Shown piece by piece: positions 16,352 to 18,347 of a stretch of 18,347 nt of DNA. The stretch is from the NCBI GenBank assembly GCA_018303515.1, contig JAGVXZ010000003.1:1-18347 (forward strand). Reading direction: 5' to 3'. Numbering within the stretch: position 1 is the first letter of the stretch; each line of letters starts with the position of its first letter. The translations under genes and the position numbers were made by a program. The notes beneath the pieces are model-generated. The model was not told where the DNA came from and ran no database searches. It saw only the letters and a program-made list of their open reading frames with translations. Origin of the DNA: Candidatus Woesearchaeota archaeon. GTDB taxonomy: Archaea; Nanobdellota; Nanobdellia; SCGC-AAA011-G17; GW2011-AR18.

Positions 16352-17238
16352 ATTTCTATTTCCATAAAATCTTTTGCAATTTTGGTTTTTTTGAATTCTT
16401 TTGTTTCTTTTAATAATTCTTTTTCTGATTTATATCTTTGAGAGAGATGAGTAATTATTAGCTCTTTTACTTTGGATTTTTTTGCAATTGAAACTGCTTG
16501 TTTTATTGTTAAGTGTTTTGCTTCTTTTGCTTGGTTTTTTTCTTTTTCCATAAATGTTCCTTCTGAAATAAGTAAATCTGAGTTCTTTGCAAGCTTAATA
16601 GCATTTAAACATTCTTCTGTATCTAATAAAACTGTGATCTTTTTTCCTGGGATTAATTCAGTAGCATTTTTAACTTTTATTTTTTTGTTATTGTATGTAA
16701 TATCCTTACCTTTCTGTAATTCTCCGAGCAATGGATGTTGTTCTAATCCAAATTTTTTTGTATAATCTAGTTTTATTTTCCTTTTATCTTTTTCAATAAA
16801 TGAAAAACCTATACATGGACAAGAATGATTTAAGGGTAAACAATCGATAATATAATCTTTATTCTCAAAACAGATACCAGATTCTATTTCCTTAATTTTA
16901 ACTTTAATTTTTTCATTAAAAATGCATGCATTCATTAAATTAGTAAAATATTTTTTTGTGCCAACTGGACCGTAAATTTCAAGTTCTTTATTATAATTGT
17001 TGGATCCTAAAGTTCTGATTAATCCACCTAATCCTAGAACATGATCACCATGCCAATGGCTTATTAAAATCTTTGAAATTTTATTTGGTTTTAATTTTGC
17101 AAATTTAATCTGTCTTTGAGTACCTTCACCACAATCAATAAGAATTAATTCTGATTTATAATTGATTGCGATTGCAGATACATTTCTTTCTTTTGTAGGT
17201 GTCATACATCCTGTACCTAAGAAAGTTATTTTGATCAT
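16348..17238 (-). CDS. rnz: Ribonuclease Z (tRNA 3' endonuclease)
   Basis: The product is a metallo-beta-lactamase fold protein of about 296 residues. It starts MIKITFLGTGCMTPT and carries DCGEGTQRQ (35-43). Metal ligands are His61, His63, Asp65 and His66 in SHWHGDH, His138 in LNHS, Asp206 in LLDTE, and His264 in THLSQRY; His242 lies in the AKHLT segment. This set, with the DCGEGTQ and THLSQRY motifs, is typical of the short form RNase Z that cuts pre-tRNA 3' trailers. That matters here because tRNA CCA is not encoded in the one tRNA seen. An ATG six bases further upstream (17244) is possible; 17238 fits the family N-terminus and the TATA spacing better. Its function partner by context is the divergent tRNA-splicing endonuclease. 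Confidence 0.95.
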   Translation of the reverse strand: MIKITFLGTGCMTPTKERNVSAIAINYKSELILIDCGEGTQRQIKFAKLKPNKISKILISHWHGDHVLGLGGLIRTLGSNNYNKELEIYGPVGTKKYFTNLMNACIFNEKIKVKIKEIESGICFENKDYIIDCLPLNHSCPCIGFSFIEKDKRKIKLDYTKKFGLEQHPLLGELQKGKDITYNNKKIKVKNATELIPGKKITVLLDTEECLNAIKLAKNSDLLISEGTFMEKEKNQAKEAKHLTIKQAVSIAKKSKVKELIITHLSQRYKSEKELLKETKEFKKTKIAKDFMEIEI

Positions 17239-17260
17239 ACGCATTTATTATAGAGAATGT

Positions 17261-17268
17261 TTTAAATA
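17261..17268. promoter_or_regulatory. Shared TATA box of divergent RNase Z and splicing endonuclease genes
   Basis: TTTAAATA lies about 26 bases from both the RNase Z ATG at 17238 and the endonuclease ATG at 17292. Both messages would then be leaderless from one near-symmetric TATA element in a 53-base gap. The sharing is inferred from spacing. Confidence 0.5.
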
Positions 17269-17291
17269 CTTTATGTGTCTAAATATGTTTT

Positions 17292-17840
17292 ATGTCTAAG
17301 AAAAAAGAGAATATTGGTTTTGTTGAAGGAGTTTTAGTTGGAAGAAATGTAATTGCAGATTCTAATGATGAGACAAGAGAGTTATATGATAAGACAAGAT
17401 ATGGAGAACTATTTAAAAGTAATAAGTTTCAATATGCATTATTAGAAGCTTTGTTTTTAATTGAACGGGGAAAGTTTAAAATTTTTGATATAAAAGGGGT
17501 GGAATTGGATTTTGATGGTTTTATTAAAAAAGCTTCTAAGTTAGAAAAAAATTTCTGGACAAGATATTTAGTTTTTGCGGATTTGCGTAGAAGGGGATAT
17601 ATAGTTAAAACTGCTTTGAAATTTGGTGCGGATTTTAGAGTTTATGATAGGGGAGTTAAACCAGGTGAGGATCATGCAAAATGGGTTGTATTTCCAGTTT
17701 CTGAAGGTGATGGTTTAACATGGTTTGAATTTTCTGCTAAGAATAGGGTAGCTCATTCAACTAAAAAGAAATTGTTAATGGGTATTGCTGATGCTGAAGG
17801 TGAGATAACATATTATGAAGTTGGATGGATTAGGCCTTAA
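17292..17840 (+). CDS. endA: tRNA-splicing endonuclease
   Basis: The 182-residue product has the length of the homotetrameric archaeal enzyme. An N-terminal domain (about 1-85, with FQYALLEALFLIERGKF) precedes the catalytic domain containing RYLVFADLRRRGYIVK and the triad Tyr118, His128 and Lys159. The Tyr-10-His-31-Lys spacing equals that of the Methanocaldococcus enzyme. It cuts bulge-helix-bulge structures, such as the intron of tRNA-Leu in this window. The start codon is almost at the predicted transcription start. It is divergent from the RNase Z gene. Confidence 0.96.
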   Translation: MSKKKENIGFVEGVLVGRNVIADSNDETRELYDKTRYGELFKSNKFQYALLEALFLIERGKFKIFDIKGVELDFDGFIKKASKLEKNFWTRYLVFADLRRRGYIVKTALKFGADFRVYDRGVKPGEDHAKWVVFPVSEGDGLTWFEFSAKNRVAHSTKKKLLMGIADAEGEITYYEVGWIRP

Positions 17841-17896
17841 GTGATTTAATTAACTCTTGAAATGGAGCGAAACTAAACTTTCTAGACTAATAATTC

Positions 17897-17904
17897 TTTT
17901 AAAT
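17897..17904 (+). promoter_or_regulatory. TATA box for the last gene
   Basis: TTTTAAAT is centred about 25 bases before the ATG at 17926, consistent with a leaderless transcript. Confidence 0.5.
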
Positions 17905-17925
17905 TAAGTTTATACTTGATATTTT

Positions 17926-18347
17926 ATGGTCGAATTAAGAGAGAGAGTTTATAATTTTATGAGCATTCAAGGACCGGTAGTTCCTATTCAAGTTGCAAAA
18001 TATATTGAAAATGAAAGTTATGTAGCTTCTGCTGTCTTATCTGAATTATTAGGTTCTAAAAGAATAAGGATCTCTAATAAGAGTGTTGGTAGTTCCAGAT
18101 TATATTACTTACCTGGCCAAGAAACTAAAGTTGGAGATTTACTTTATCCTCATTTAAATTCAAGAGAGAAAGATGCTTATAATCTTTTGAAAGAAAATTC
18201 CGTATTAAAAGATACTGAACTTGAACCTTGGTGTAGGGTGGCGTTGAGAGATTTGAAAGATTTTGCATTTGGTTTGCTTGTAGAAACTCCACAAGGTAAA
18301 GAAGGATTTTGGAAATTTTCTCTTGTTTCTGATTCTGTTGCTTCTGA
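17926..18347 (+). CDS. Winged-helix protein, 3' end outside window
   Basis: The frame is open for 140 codons to the right edge, so the protein is incomplete. Residues about 4-64 form a winged helix: RERVYNFMSIQGPVVPIQVA, a recognition helix around SYVASAVLSELLGSKR, then a wing ending SSRLYYLPGQ. The remaining visible part (65-140) is alpha/beta with EPWCRVALRDLKDFAFGLL and looks like a separate domain. The arrangement resembles uncharacterised winged-helix proteins of DPANN archaea; I cannot name a family. A DNA-binding role is likely, with an unknown target. Confidence 0.7.
   Translation, partial: MVELRERVYNFMSIQGPVVPIQVAKYIENESYVASAVLSELLGSKRIRISNKSVGSSRLYYLPGQETKVGDLLYPHLNSREKDAYNLLKENSVLKDTELEPWCRVALRDLKDFAFGLLVETPQGKEGFWKFSLVSDSVAS

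Noticed and set aside
16472..16765. Plus-strand frame of 97 codons opposite the RNase Z gene
   Set aside because: Antisense of a clearly recognised enzyme; its hydrophobic look comes from Lys-rich codons read backwards.
17841..17925. Possible C/D box RNA between endA and the last gene
   Set aside because: No convincing C and D box pair with terminal stem; only a TATA box is supported.
1..18347. CRISPR array, insertion sequence or prophage
   Set aside because: No spaced direct repeats, transposase, integrase or terminal inverted repeats were seen on either strand.

Overview
The window looks like a piece of a DPANN archaeon, most likely in or near Woesearchaeota/Pacearchaeota. The DNA is AT-rich. 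It encodes a TFB-type general transcription factor, the archaeal/eukaryotic-type ribosomal proteins eS8 and eL37, an Sm-like protein, an archaeal tRNA-splicing endonuclease and an intron-containing tRNA-Leu. Several genes have a TATA-like box about 25 bases before the start codon, as expected for leaderless transcripts. The phylum is inferred from gene content and composition; no 16S gene is present.

Bases 2-9673 (plus strand) are a tightly packed run of genes for secreted or membrane proteins. A giant protein that begins before the left edge appears split by one frameshift near 3132-3187; its second half ends in a SleB-like wall-hydrolase domain. It overlaps a 1109-residue secreted protein that joins a VanY-like (peptidase M15) D,D-carboxypeptidase domain to a C-terminal DNase I-like endonuclease/exonuclease/phosphatase domain, both with their key residues. 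A six-helix membrane protein follows, then a hairpin terminator. Archaea lack bacterial murein, so a peptidoglycan hydrolase, a peptidoglycan peptidase and a secreted nuclease in one transcription unit suggest equipment for attacking bacterial cells or debris and salvaging nucleotides. This is the most interesting part of the window.

Bases 9726-14603 are mostly minus strand: an MFS transporter, a small frameshifted helical-protein gene with a near-perfect Shine-Dalgarno sequence, tRNA-Leu(UAG) with a 47-base intron at 37/38, a membrane-anchored surface protein with two LamG domains (a possible adhesin), a small winged-helix regulator and eS8. A 7-bp inverted repeat upstream of the LamG gene shares eight bases with the region upstream of the regulator.

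Bases 14683-18347 are information-processing genes: Sm-like protein and eL37 (one base apart), a 57-residue unknown protein translationally coupled to TFB, RNase Z (its stop overlaps that of TFB), tRNA-splicing endonuclease divergent from RNase Z over one shared TATA box, and a winged-helix protein cut by the right edge. RNase Z, the splicing endonuclease and the intron-bearing tRNA form a coherent tRNA-maturation theme.
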